Assembly: GCA_018333535.1 (NCBI GenBank)
Contig: JAGXTA010000004.1
Coordinates: 1 to 40,008, forward strand
From: Deltaproteobacteria bacterium
Lineage (GTDB): Bacteria > Desulfobacterota > BSN033 > UBA1163
Direction of reading: 5' to 3'
DNA: 40,008 nt
Of this stretch, positions 26,079 through 34,897 are shown piece by piece (the stretch's first letter is position 1; every line of letters begins with the position of its first letter). The notes under the pieces are model-generated. The model worked only from the letters and a program-made list of their open reading frames with translations, searched no databases and was not told where the DNA came from. Position numbers and translations under genes: made by a program.

Positions 26079-27098
26079 TTAACCTTTCAGCAAAACGACC
26101 AAGGCGGTGATAAAGATATTGACGAGAGTCAATTCAAATAAAACCTTCCAACCAAACTTCATGATCTGATCGTAGCGGAGCCTCGGAAAGGTTCCTCTCT
26201 GCCAGATGAAGAAGAAAATCAGCACGAAGACTTTCGCCCCAAACCAGAACACCCCGGGTATGAAATCGAGCTGGGGCAGTGGAGCCTGCCATCCTCCCAG
26301 GAAGAGCGTCACGGCGACAGCAGCTACGGTGATCATATGGGCGTATTCAGCCATGAAGAAGAGGGCAAATTTCATGCTGCTGTATTCGATGTTAAATCCA
26401 CAGGCTAATTCCGACTCCGACTCCGGCATATCAAAGGGGGTCCGGTTAATCTCGGCAAGGGCGCAGATGATGAAAAAGACGAAAGCAGCAGGCTGATACA
26501 AGATGTTCCAGTTCCAGAACCCCCCCGCCTGGAGCGTAACGATCTCTGTTAGCCTGAGGCTCTGAGAGAGAATGATGACTCCGACGATGGAAAGTCCGAG
26601 GGCCACCTCATAACTGATCATCTGAGCCGCCGCCCGAAGCGACCCGGTCAGGCCATATTTATTCCCCGAAGACCAGCCTCCGAGGACGATCCCAAATTCT
26701 CCAAGGGAGGCAATACCAAAAACATAGAGAAGTCCGATGTCAATATCAGCGATTCGCAATTTGACCACCCAATCCGTTCCCGGAATGGTGAACTGGTTTC
26801 CAAAGGGAATCACGGCAAACATGCTGATGGCCGCAATGATAGAGATCATCGGGGCAATGACAAAGACCGCCTTATCCGCGTTCCCCGGAACAAGATCCTC
26901 CTTGAAGAAGGCTTTGATGCCATCCGAAAAGGGCTGAAGCAGTCCGAAGGGACCGCAGCGATTCGGGCCAAAACGGATCTGGATGTGGCCCAGGACCTTC
27001 CGCTCCAGCCAGGTCAGATAGGCCACGGAGAGCATCAGGCAAGCAAAGACCACCACACATTTTACAATTGTCTCAATGAGAAGATATACGACCTGCAT
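26079..27098 (-). CDS. nuoH: NADH-quinone oxidoreductase subunit H
   Basis: A 339-aa membrane subunit that forms the quinone chamber with NuoB and NuoD. Diagnostic segments are WLERKVLGHIQIRFGPNRCGPFGLLQPFSDGIK, the quinone-site loop FGIASLGEFGIVLGGWSSGNKYGLTGSLRAAAQMISYEV shown here by its parts GEFGIVLGGW and SLRAAAQMISYE, and AEINRTPFDMPESESEL. Conserved acidic residues of the E-channel are present. The length and helix count (about eight) are normal. Confidence 0.95.
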   Translation of the reverse strand: MQVVYLLIETIVKCVVVFACLMLSVAYLTWLERKVLGHIQIRFGPNRCGPFGLLQPFSDGIKAFFKEDLVPGNADKAVFVIAPMISIIAAISMFAVIPFGNQFTIPGTDWVVKLRIADIDIGLLYVFGIASLGEFGIVLGGWSSGNKYGLTGSLRAAAQMISYEVALGLSIVGVIILSQSLRLTEIVTLQAGGFWNWNILYQPAAFVFFIICALAEINRTPFDMPESESELACGFNIEYSSMKFALFFMAEYAHMITVAAVAVTLFLGGWQAPLPQLDFIPGVFWFGAKVFVLIFFFIWQRGTFPRLRYDQIMKFGWKVLFELTLVNIFITALVVLLKG

Positions 27099-27250
27099 TC
27101 TGCTTCTCCTCTAACCCCTTTTTTCAACTAATTCCCCATGCCCGGAGGGCACCCACGAATGATGAAAATGACAAATTTCACGAATAGTAAAAGATCGTTT
27201 TATATTCGTGTCATTCGCTGTAATTCGTGTTATTCGTCTCTATTTCCTAA
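27099..27250. repeat. Degenerate ATTCGTG repeat tract
   Basis: Between nuoH and the fusion gene, ATTCGTGTCATTCG, TAATTCGTGTTATTCG and inverted units CACGAATGATG and TTTCACGAAT follow one another. It is a tract of short direct and inverted ATTCG units without coding potential. Confidence 0.5.
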
Positions 27251-29203
27251 TTAAACCGCAAAGAGCCCTACCCTCACACACCGGAGGCAGCGCTCGGCTT
27301 CCTTCTGTGCGACCGGAATCGAAAACCCTTTCTCCACTTCGTCGAAGATCCACTTTCTTGAATCAGGAGGAAGAAGTTCCAGCATCGCCCTCTTCTGCCC
27401 GCCCGGGTTTCCGATCTTTTCATCCTTGCTGTAAACTTTGATCTTCTCAACCAGGGTCTCCAGCCGTTCGTCCTCGGATTCCTTCACCTCTCTTCCCTGA
27501 ACGAAGGCGTCAATCTTTTCGGCGGCCCTCTTTCCATGGCCCGCCCCCCGGACGAGAACATCCGGACCGATCACACAATCACCCGCAGAGAATATCCCTG
27601 CACGGTTTGTCTGAAATGTTCCTTCCTGCACTGCGATGGTGGAGCGCTTTGTCGTCTTCACCCCGTCCTTTTCGTCGAGGAAGGAGAGGTCGATCGCCTG
27701 GCCAATGGCGGGAATTACGATATCGGCCTCGATGAAAAATTCCGAACCTTTAATCGGGACAGGTCTGCGCCTTCCGCTCTCATCCGGCTCGCCTAATTCC
27801 ATCCGGATACATTCCATGCCGGTCACTTTCCCATCCTTTTCAATGATCCGGACCGGATTGCAGAGGTAATGGAATTTCACGCCCTCCTCTTCGGCATCGT
27901 GGATTTCCACCCGGTCAGCAGGCATCTCTTTTTTCGTCCTCCGATAGACCAGGTTCACATCGGCCTTTCCGATGCGAAAGGAAGAGCGTACGCAGTCAAT
28001 TGCCACATTCCCGCCGCCCACAACCACCACTCTCTTTCCTTCGGGATAGGGGTCTCTTCCAAGATTGATCTCAAGGAGATAATAAACTCCGGGGATGAAC
28101 CCCTTATATCCCTTGTCCTCTCCCTCAACACCCATGGGCGTATTGGTATGGGCCCCCACGCCGATAAAGATGGCTTTGTATCCCTGTTCAAATATCTGGG
28201 AGAGGGTGATATCTTTTCCCACCTGAGTGTTGTAACGGATCTCCGCACCCATCCTTTCCACGAGGCTTGTCTCATATCTTACGATATCCCTCGGGAGCCT
28301 GTAATCCGGAATTCCGACAGCGGCCATTCCTCCCGGCTCCCCCAGCCTCTCAAAGATCGTGACCGGATAACCTTTAAGGCCAAGGTAGTAAGCGCAGGTA
28401 AGGCCGGCGGGACCAGCTCCGATGATGGCCACCCTTTCGGAACGGGTGGGAACCCGGGTTACCTCCGGTTCTCTTCTTTTGTCCAATTCATAATCAGCCA
28501 CAAATCGCTTGAGCCATTTGATGGAGACGCATTCATCCACGTTCTGCCGCCTGCAGTTGTCCTCGCAGGGACGGATGCAGACCCTTCCCAAAACGCCTGC
28601 GAGGCAGGTCGCCTCACGGATGGCGGCGAGCGCGTCTATATACCGGCCTTCCTTGATCAATTCGACATAGCGTGTGATGGGAAGATGCGAAGGGCAAGCG
28701 CTTTCGCACGGAGCGGTCACCTTGACTTTATACTCTTCACGCGGGATCTTCTTCTTTGACTGAATCACTTCGGAAAACTGTGCTTTAAAATGGTCGAGGG
28801 CATGGAGCACGGGTTTGGGCCCGGTCTGTCCTAAATTGCATTTTGAGCTCTTCTCAATCGTCTCGCCTAAATATTTCAACTGGTCTAAGTCCGTTGCTTT
28901 CCCCTGACCCCCTGCAATCCGGTTAAGGATGGATGACATGATCCGCGTTCCCACCCGGCAGGGTGTGCACTTTCCGCACGACTCCTTCTGAACCGCTTCC
29001 ATGTACGCCCGAATCAGATCGATCAAATTGACTTCAGGGTCGCGGATGGCAATCCCGTCCCAACCGATGAAGGCTCTGACCTTCTTCTCCTTGTCAAATT
29101 CAAGAGGAAGATTGAGATTGGGTATGGGCGCCCTCTCTGCTTCCGGTTTTCCCCGGTTATCCACAACCGCTCCACCCCAACTGCTAAAAAGGATGTCTGT
29201 CAT
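27251..29203 (-). CDS. NuoF N3-cluster domain fused to GltD-like FAD/NAD(P)H oxidoreductase
   Basis: A 650-aa protein in the slot normally held by nuoE-nuoF-nuoG. Residues about 60-140 match only the C-terminal iron-sulfur domain of NuoF, with N3 ligands C76-x2-C79-x2-C82 in ESCGKCTPCRVGTR and C122 in KCNLGQ. The NADH/FMN domain of NuoF is missing. Residues about 160-235 are the GltD-type Cys-rich domain (C166, C170, C200, C209, C213, C217). Residues about 255-560 are the FAD/NAD(P)H fold, with GAGPAG at 262-267, GGGN at 397-400 and the closing FSAGDCV near 539. A CLRC motif ends the protein. It may feed NAD(P)H electrons to complex I through FAD and N3. The start at 29203 has AAGGGG seven bases upstream. 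Confidence 0.88.
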   Translation of the reverse strand: MTDILFSSWGGAVVDNRGKPEAERAPIPNLNLPLEFDKEKKVRAFIGWDGIAIRDPEVNLIDLIRAYMEAVQKESCGKCTPCRVGTRIMSSILNRIAGGQGKATDLDQLKYLGETIEKSSKCNLGQTGPKPVLHALDHFKAQFSEVIQSKKKIPREEYKVKVTAPCESACPSHLPITRYVELIKEGRYIDALAAIREATCLAGVLGRVCIRPCEDNCRRQNVDECVSIKWLKRFVADYELDKRREPEVTRVPTRSERVAIIGAGPAGLTCAYYLGLKGYPVTIFERLGEPGGMAAVGIPDYRLPRDIVRYETSLVERMGAEIRYNTQVGKDITLSQIFEQGYKAIFIGVGAHTNTPMGVEGEDKGYKGFIPGVYYLLEINLGRDPYPEGKRVVVVGGGNVAIDCVRSSFRIGKADVNLVYRRTKKEMPADRVEIHDAEEEGVKFHYLCNPVRIIEKDGKVTGMECIRMELGEPDESGRRRPVPIKGSEFFIEADIVIPAIGQAIDLSFLDEKDGVKTTKRSTIAVQEGTFQTNRAGIFSAGDCVIGPDVLVRGAGHGKRAAEKIDAFVQGREVKESEDERLETLVEKIKVYSKDEKIGNPGGQKRAMLELLPPDSRKWIFDEVEKGFSIPVAQKEAERCLRCVRVGLFAV

Positions 29204-29209
29204 AAGAAC

Positions 29210-29336
29210 CCCTTTGAAGAATAAAAGTTCAAATTTCAAAATCCAAATGTCAAAGGAATGTCAAATTTCAAAATTTAAAAAAATTTGAACTTTGGATTTA
29301 ATTTGCAATTTGAACTTTGACATTTGAAATTTTCTT
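29210..29336. repeat. AT-rich degenerate AAATTTCAAA repeat tract
   Basis: Units such as AAATTTCAAAATCCAAATGTC, shown here in parts (AAATTTCAAA, ATCCAAATGTC), recur as AATGTCAAATTTCAAA and, inverted, as TTTGAACTTTGACATTTG. The tract separates nuoD from the fusion gene and is non-coding. Confidence 0.5.
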
Positions 29337-30509
29337 TTAACGGTCTATCTCTCCCAGCACAATATCGATGCTTCCGATCGTGGCGACCACATCCGCAATC
29401 AAACTTCCCTCGATCATCTTCGGAAGGGCGCTCAGATTGAGGAAAGAGGGAGGCCGGATTCTCACCCTGAAAGGCCGATTCGACCCATCGCTCACCACAT
29501 AGAACCCAAGCTCCCCTTTCGCCGCCTCCACGCTCGCATAGACCTCCCCTTTCGGAGCCTGGAAACCTTCGGAAGCGATCTTGAACTGCCGGATCAGGGA
29601 GGCAATATCCGTGAGAACCATTTCCTTTTCAGGAAGCACGACCTTTGGATCATCCGCAAGGATGGGCCCTTTTGGCAAGCGATCCAATGTCTGTTTCACA
29701 ATCGAGTTTGCCCACTCCATCTCTCTCAACCGGACATAGTACCGGTCATAGACATCGCCCACCGAACCCGTTGGAATATCGAATTCGAAATCTTCATAGC
29801 TCGAATAAGGGAATGCTTTTCTCACATCCCACTTCACTCCGGAGCCGCGAAGCGTCGGACCGGTTACGCCCCAGTTGATCGCATCCTCCTTCGAGATAAT
29901 CCCGACTCCCTTGGTCCGTTTCAGCCAGATCACGTTCTTCGTCAGAAGGGTTTCGTAATCCTTCATATGGCCCGGAAAGGCTTCAACAAACGCTCTGATC
30001 TTCCCTTCGATCCCTTCCGGAAGGTCTTTGGCAACCCCGCCGATTCTCAGGTAGGTCGGAGTCAACCTCCCTCCGGAGACCTCTTCAAAAATCCTCAGGA
30101 TATCCTCCCTTTCCCGGAAATTGTAGAAGAGCAGCGTCATGGCGCCGATGTCCAGTGCATGAGTCCCCAGCCAGATGAGATGCGCCGCAATCCTCTGAAG
30201 CTCGGCCATCATCACTCTCAGGTATTGGGCCCTCTTGGGAACCTCAATGCCCAACAGTTTTTCAACGGCCAGAACATAGGCCAAATTATTTCCCATCGCA
30301 TTGGTGTAGTCCAACCGGTCCGTGAGAGGAATGACCTGATGGTAGGTCCTGGCCTCGGCTAATTTTTCAACCCCCCGGTGGAGATGCCCAATATGGGGAG
30401 TTGCCTTTACAATAATTTCTCCATCCAGTTCCAACACAAGCCTCAACACCCCGTGAGTGGCCGGGTGTTGAGGGCCCATGTTGATGGTCATCAATCGTGT
30501 CTCTGCCAT
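29337..30509 (-). CDS. nuoD: NADH-quinone oxidoreductase subunit D
   Basis: A 390-aa peripheral-arm subunit (49-kDa homologue) related to NiFe-hydrogenase large subunits. It forms the quinone headgroup site with NuoB. The N-terminal GPQHPATHGVLRLVLELDGE motif (with the quinone-site His), HIGHLHRGVEKLAE, and the C-terminal region EGSLIADVVATIGSIDIVLGEIDR are typical. The ATG at 30509 is chosen because GAGG lies 6 bases upstream and it begins 1 base after nuoC ends; an earlier in-frame ATG overlaps nuoC. It is a separate gene, not a NuoCD fusion. Confidence 0.95.
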   Translation of the reverse strand: MAETRLMTINMGPQHPATHGVLRLVLELDGEIIVKATPHIGHLHRGVEKLAEARTYHQVIPLTDRLDYTNAMGNNLAYVLAVEKLLGIEVPKRAQYLRVMMAELQRIAAHLIWLGTHALDIGAMTLLFYNFREREDILRIFEEVSGGRLTPTYLRIGGVAKDLPEGIEGKIRAFVEAFPGHMKDYETLLTKNVIWLKRTKGVGIISKEDAINWGVTGPTLRGSGVKWDVRKAFPYSSYEDFEFDIPTGSVGDVYDRYYVRLREMEWANSIVKQTLDRLPKGPILADDPKVVLPEKEMVLTDIASLIRQFKIASEGFQAPKGEVYASVEAAKGELGFYVVSDGSNRPFRVRIRPPSFLNLSALPKMIEGSLIADVVATIGSIDIVLGEIDR

Positions 30510-30510
30510 T

Positions 30511-30999
30511 TCAGACCTCGGGGACAAAGGGTTTGTCAAAATCCGGTCCTTCGACCGGGAAATCTTTTCTCAGGGGATAGCCTTCGTAGCCATCCCAGAG
30601 GAGTATTCTCCTCAGATCCGGATGTTTCTCGAAGGGGATTCCGAAGAGGTCATAGACCTCCCTCTCAAGCCAGTTGGCCGACTTCCAGATCGATTCAACG
30701 CTCGCCACTGATTCAGCTTCTCCGACCTTCGCCTTCAGTCTCAATCGATCATTGGTCTTGAACGAGTAAAGGAGATAGACTACCTCAAACCTGGGGCTTT
30801 GGGGAAAATGGTCCACCCCGCAGAGGTCGGTGAGCATATGGTACTGGAGATCGGGGTCGGCATAGAGAAATCGGCAAATCTCAAAGATATCCTTCTTCGG
30901 CACAGCCACACTGACTTCCCCCCTAAAGGTCGTCGTCTCTATTGCCGAAGAGCGAAATTTTCCCTGAATTTTTTTTACGGCAGGATGAACTTCAGTCAT
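30511..30999 (-). CDS. nuoC: NADH-quinone oxidoreductase subunit C
   Basis: A 162-aa peripheral-arm subunit (30-kDa homologue). It has the family segments HMLTDLCGVDHFP, RFEVVYLLYSF and WLEREVYDLFGIPFEKHPDLRRILL, ending GYPLRKDFP. The ATG at 30999 follows the nuoB stop by 1 base with AAAGGA upstream; a start six codons earlier is possible. NuoC helps hold NuoB, NuoD and NuoI together. Confidence 0.94.
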   Translation of the reverse strand: MTEVHPAVKKIQGKFRSSAIETTTFRGEVSVAVPKKDIFEICRFLYADPDLQYHMLTDLCGVDHFPQSPRFEVVYLLYSFKTNDRLRLKAKVGEAESVASVESIWKSANWLEREVYDLFGIPFEKHPDLRRILLWDGYEGYPLRKDFPVEGPDFDKPFVPEV

Positions 31000-31000
31000 A

Positions 31001-31522
31001 TCATTCCATCCTTTCATCAGTCTCTTCCCTGATCAGCCGGACATTCTTCCGATCCGCAAGGGTCTCCTTCTCGATCTTCTTCTGAAGCGTTAAGATCGCC
31101 GTAAGGAGCGTTTCCGGTCTGGGCGGACAACCCGGCACATAGACATCCACCGGTAGAATCTGATCCACGCCCTGGACGACACTATATGTCTTAAAAATCC
31201 CGCCCGAGCAGGCGCAGGCCCCATACGCGATGACCCATTTGGGCTCCGGCATCTGTTCATAGATGCGTTTGACCATGGGAGCCATCTTCTTGGTCAGCGT
31301 TCCCGCCACAATCATCAGATCCGCCTGCCGTGGAGACGGCCTGAAAACCTCTGAACCGAATCTCGAAATATCCCACGTCGCCGAACTGGTGACGATCATC
31401 TCCAGAGCGCATCAGGCAAGGCCGAAGGTGACCGGCCAGATCGAATACTTCCGGCCCCAGTTGACCACCTTATCGAGGACCGGCATCAAAGGTGTTTTTT
31501 CAAGGTAGGTTTCTATTCCCAT
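31001..31522 (-). CDS. nuoB: NADH-quinone oxidoreductase subunit B with in-frame UGA at the N2-cluster cysteine (candidate selenoprotein)
   Basis: Translation from ATG 31522 (GGAG upstream, 10-base overlap with nuoA) gives [20 protein letters not shown], then [16 protein letters not shown], a UGA codon at 31414-31412 (residue 37), then [14 protein letters not shown] and the rest of a normal NuoB. Most NuoB proteins read GLACCAxEM or GLGCC here. The two adjacent cysteines ligate cluster N2, and the first is the UGA. Other N2 ligands are present (C104 in GACACSG and C134 in VPGCPPRP). The whole product would be 173 aa, normal for NuoB. A frame opening at 31399 would lack the first 41 residues, including this ligand, and could not make N2. 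Read-through as selenocysteine is the best explanation; a TGC-to-TGA error or mutation is the alternative. Confidence 0.85.
31376..31414 (-). promoter_or_regulatory. Candidate bacterial SECIS of nuoB
   Basis: After the UGA (31414-31412) comes a hairpin. CGUCACC (31394-31388) pairs with GGCGACG (31382-31376) with one A-C mismatch, closing a five-base loop AGUUC (31387-31383). The loop starts 24 bases after the UGA and has a G in its second position, which fits the general bacterial SECIS pattern. It is weaker than the fdhA element, and this part of nuoB is also constrained by its protein sequence. Confidence 0.5.
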
Positions 31523-31872
31523 TCCAGCGCTCCTTTTTTCCAGACATAGATATAGGCAATGATGAGAATCCCGACGAATATAGACATTGAAATAAAGCCG
31601 AAGATCTTTAATTCCTTAAAGACCACTGCCCACGGATAGAGGAAAACGATTTCGATATCAAAAATCAGGAAAAGCATGGCGATGATGTAGTACTTGATCG
31701 AGATCCTGCGGAAAGAGGAACCGTAAGTGGTCATGCCGCATTCGAAAGGCGCTTCCTTGATGAGCGTCTGTTTTCTCTGGCCCAGAAGATAGGAGGCGGT
31801 AATGGCAAAACAGGCAAAGATGACGGCAATGGCGAAATAAAAAAGGATGGGAAAATAATCGATCAGCATCAT
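31513..31872 (-). CDS. nuoA: NADH-quinone oxidoreductase subunit A
   Basis: A 119-aa, three-helix membrane subunit and first gene of the nuo operon. The loop segment KEAPFECGMTTYGSSFRRISIKYYIIAMLFLIFDIEIVFLYPWA is the NuoA signature, seen here as KEAPFECGM and FLIFDIEIVFLYPWA. AAGGGGGG lies just before the ATG at 31872 (ATG-ATG, so one codon later is also possible). The last 10 bases overlap nuoB. Confidence 0.94.
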   Translation of the reverse strand: MMLIDYFPILFYFAIAVIFACFAITASYLLGQRKQTLIKEAPFECGMTTYGSSFRRISIKYYIIAMLFLIFDIEIVFLYPWAVVFKELKIFGFISMSIFVGILIIAYIYVWKKGALEWE

Positions 31873-31907
31873 GCCCCCCTTGTGAAAAGTTTCTTCATCC
31901 GTGCAAC

Positions 31908-31936
31908 AAACTACAAAATCGCCTATTTTTTGTCAA
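31908..31936 (-). promoter_or_regulatory. Candidate promoter of the nuo operon
   Basis: Minus-strand TTGACA (31936-31931), a 17-base spacer and TAGTTT (31913-31908) lie about 36 bases before nuoA, within a 250-base AT-rich gap that separates nuoA from fdhA. This suggests nuo is transcribed separately from fdhA, at least in part. The rest of the gap to 32122 shows no gene. Confidence 0.5.
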
Positions 31937-32122
31937 GAGAAATTTTGCCTGAAATGATCGATCAAGCAATATTTCTATTATTCAACTAATGAATTGATTT
32001 CATTAATTATTTTGTTTTCAATAAATGTCGAAATAAAAAACCCTTAAAAACTTCGTGAAATAATTAACATTATATTTGTTCCATTGCAATAATACTTGAT
32101 CTATCGGCCGTTGCCCTGCTGA

Positions 32123-34795
32123 TTACCCGCTAAATTTCTCTACTCGCACTGTTGAAAATTTCAAATCCGGAATCTTCGATTCAGGGTCAAGCACCGTATT
32201 GGTAAGAAGATTGACAGGAGCTTCTGCAAAGTGAAATTTGGCAAAGACCACCCCACTTGATACCTTATCCGTAATCTTCACCTTTGAAACAAAATCACCC
32301 CTCCTGCTCACAATCCTCGCCTGGTCCCCTTCTTTGATTCCAAGCTTATCTGCATCGGATGGGTTTATCTCCACAAGGCTTTCAGGGCACATCTCATTGA
32401 GGAGCCGGACTTTTCTGGTCATGCTGCCCGCATGATAATGGTAATAATCCCTCCCTGTGCTCAGAATAAACGGGTAATCCTTGTCCGGCACTTCAGGGGG
32501 AGGAGTATAATCGACAGGGACAAAGAGTCCTTTCCCCCTTACAATCTTACCCTTATGCAGGATAGGCGTTCCCGGATGATTCGTATCCGGGCATGGCCAC
32601 TGGATGCCTCCGGATTCCAGTCGTGAATAGGTGATGCCGGCATACTGTGGAGTCACCTTCCTGATCTCCTCGAAGATCTCCTCCGGACCTCCATAATTCA
32701 TCGGATATCCAAATGTTGAGGAGAGGTCACAGATGATCTCCCAGTCTGCTCTGGCTCCCTCCGGTCCATTGAGCGCCTTTCTCACCCTCTGAACCCTCCT
32801 TTCGGTGTTGACAAAGGCGCCGTCCTTTTCAAGGAAGCTCAGAGACGGAAGGACGACATGGGCGACCTGGGCTGATTCGGTGAGAAAGATATCCTGAACC
32901 ACAAGCAGTTCCAACTTGGCATAGGCTTTTTTCAGGTGAGAAAGGTCAGGATCCGTAACCATAGGATTTTCACCCATGATATAGACGGCTTTAATCTTTC
33001 CCTCATAAGCCGCCTCGCTCATTTCGACCACAGTCAATCCCGGCTTCTCTGAGAGAGAAACTCCCCAGTGGCTTTCAAATTTATCCCTTAATTCCTTTAG
33101 AGCCACTCCCTGGTATCCCGGATAGACGGTTGGCAGGCAGCCCATATCACAGGCGCCCTGCACATTATTCTGGCCTCTAAGAGGATTGACGCCGCTACCC
33201 GGTTTTCCCAACTGGCCGCAGAGGAGGGCAAGGTTTGAGATCGCCTTAACCCCATCCGTTCCTTTTGAGTGCTGGGTGATCCCCATGCAGTAAAGGATGG
33301 CCGCATTTTTGGCCGAGCCATACATCCGCGCCGCTTTGATCAACTGATCTTTTGGAATTCCGGTGATCTTCTCCACAAACTCAGGAGTGTAGCGGGAAAC
33401 CCTCTCCTTTACGGCCTCAAAACTCTCTGTATGCTGGTCGATAAATGGTTTATTATAGAGGTTTTCTTTGATGATGATGTGGGCCAATCCATTTAACCAC
33501 GCAATGTCGTCTCCGGGCTTGGGTTGAAGCCAGAGGTCAGCCTCTTCCACCAGATCGATCTTTCTCGGATCGACGACGATGATCTTGGCGCCATGGAAAC
33601 GGGCGCGATTCCTCAGCAACATTCCGATGACAGGATGGGTTTCAGTGGTGTTGCTCCCGGTCACCAGAAGGACATCTGCTTCCTTCAAATCAGCGATGGA
33701 ATTGGTCATGGCTCCGGAGCCCAGTGTGGTGGCCAGACCGACCACCGTGCTGGAGTGTCAGAGACGGGCGCAATGATCGATATTGTTCGTTCCGATGGCC
33801 GCCCTGATGAATTTCTGAAAAAGATAGTTCTCCTCGCAGGTGACCCTTGCGGAGGCAAGACCGGCAATGCTGTCAGGACCATTCTTCTCTTTGATCTCCC
33901 TTAGCTTCCTCGAAACATAGGTCAAGGCCTCATCCCAGCTCGCCTCTCTCAACTTGCCATTGTCTCTGATCAAGGGGGTGCGGAGCCTTTCCGGGCTATT
34001 TACAAATTCATAACCGAACCTTCCCTTTACGCAGAGGACTCCATTATTTGTCCCCAGGCCTTCTTTTGTGGTGACTTTGATCATCCGGTTTCCGACCACA
34101 TTCGCTTCGAGATTACAACCCACCCCGCAATAGCCGCATACGGTAGAAACCCGCTTCGTTTGCCAGATCCTTCCTTTGATCGAGCTGACATTCTCTGTGA
34201 GGGCTCCAACCGGACATGCGGCCAGACATTCGCCGCAGGAGATACATCTTTCGGGTTTTACGGCCTCGACTCGCGTATCAAAACCGGTCTCCTTAAGATC
34301 GAGGACCTCCCTGCCCACGATTTCTCTGCAGGTCCGGATGCATCGACTGCAGAGAATACAGCGGTTCGGATGATACTTGATGGCAGGCGTGGAATAGGTC
34401 TTATACTCTTTGACCGGTGCATCGACCTGATAATCCGCCTTTTGAATCCCATATTCATAGACATAATCCTGAAGATCACATTCTCCTCCCTTGTCACAGA
34501 CCGGACAATCGAGGGGATGCTTCACCAGCATGAACTGCAGGACTTCCTTTCTTATCTCCCGAATCTTCGCGGTATCGGTTTCGATCACCATGCCATCAAG
34601 GGCCTGTGTGTTGCAAGCGGTGACAGGGTTTTCAAGACCCTGAACCTCCACCACACACATCCTGCAGAAGCCCGTTGGAATAAGGCTCTCCATGTGGCAC
34701 AGCGTTGGGATGCGGAAACCGTTCTGATGGGCAATCTCAAGAATGGTTGCGCCTTCTTCTGTCTCAATAGCTCTGCCGTTGATGGTCATTCTCAT
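32123..34795 (-). CDS. fdhA: Selenocysteine-containing formate dehydrogenase alpha subunit with NuoG-like N-terminus
   Basis: One 890-aa protein, read through an in-frame UGA at 33760-33758 (residue 346). Around it the protein reads NNIDHCARL-Sec-HSSTVVGLATTLGSGAM, the standard formate dehydrogenase active-site context. Domains: NuoG-type [2Fe-2S] (C33, C44, C47, C61), His-Cys [4Fe-4S] (H93, C97, C100, C106), two ferredoxin clusters (C146/149/152/156 and C184/187/190/194), then the molybdopterin domain with its [4Fe-4S] (C220, C223, C227, C255), Sec346-His347, and a C-terminal cofactor-binding region near 775-880. It oxidises formate or reduces CO2. No NAD-binding beta or gamma subunit gene is adjacent. 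It lies directly upstream of a complex I that lacks nuoG. Confidence 0.95.
33721..33760 (-). promoter_or_regulatory. Bacterial SECIS element of fdhA with its UGA codon
   Basis: The UGA at 33760-33758 is followed by a strong hairpin. GGUGGUC (33746-33740) pairs fully with GGCCACC (33734-33728) around the loop GGUCU (33739-33735). A lower stem CCAG/CUGG (33753-33750 with 33724-33721) adds to it. The loop GGU starts 18 bases after the UGA, the same distance as in E. coli fdhF, and GGU is the SelB contact in that element. Confidence 0.92.
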
Positions 34796-34897
34796 TGTGA
34801 TCTTCTCCTAAAAAAAATGAAGGTTTAATAAGATCATACGATCTGTCATCCTCGTTGTGATCGTTAAACCTTTGTGAAATATTTAATTTGCCCCTAT

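Noticed and set aside
27869-28759. Plus-strand open frame (296 codons) opposite the NuoF'-GltD fusion
   Set aside because: Shadow of the fusion gene, whose FAD and NAD(P) motifs are clear on the minus strand.
31001-31399. NuoB starting at the ATG at 31399 as a short 132-aa protein
   Set aside because: It would lack the first 41 residues and the first N2 ligand. The upstream sequence in the same frame is clearly NuoB, with its own start and ribosome site overlapping nuoA.
32123-33745. Second half of fdhA as an independent gene starting with GTG at 33745
   Set aside because: It starts in the middle of the conserved active-site peptide just after the UGA. The two halves are in the same frame and joined by a strong SECIS.
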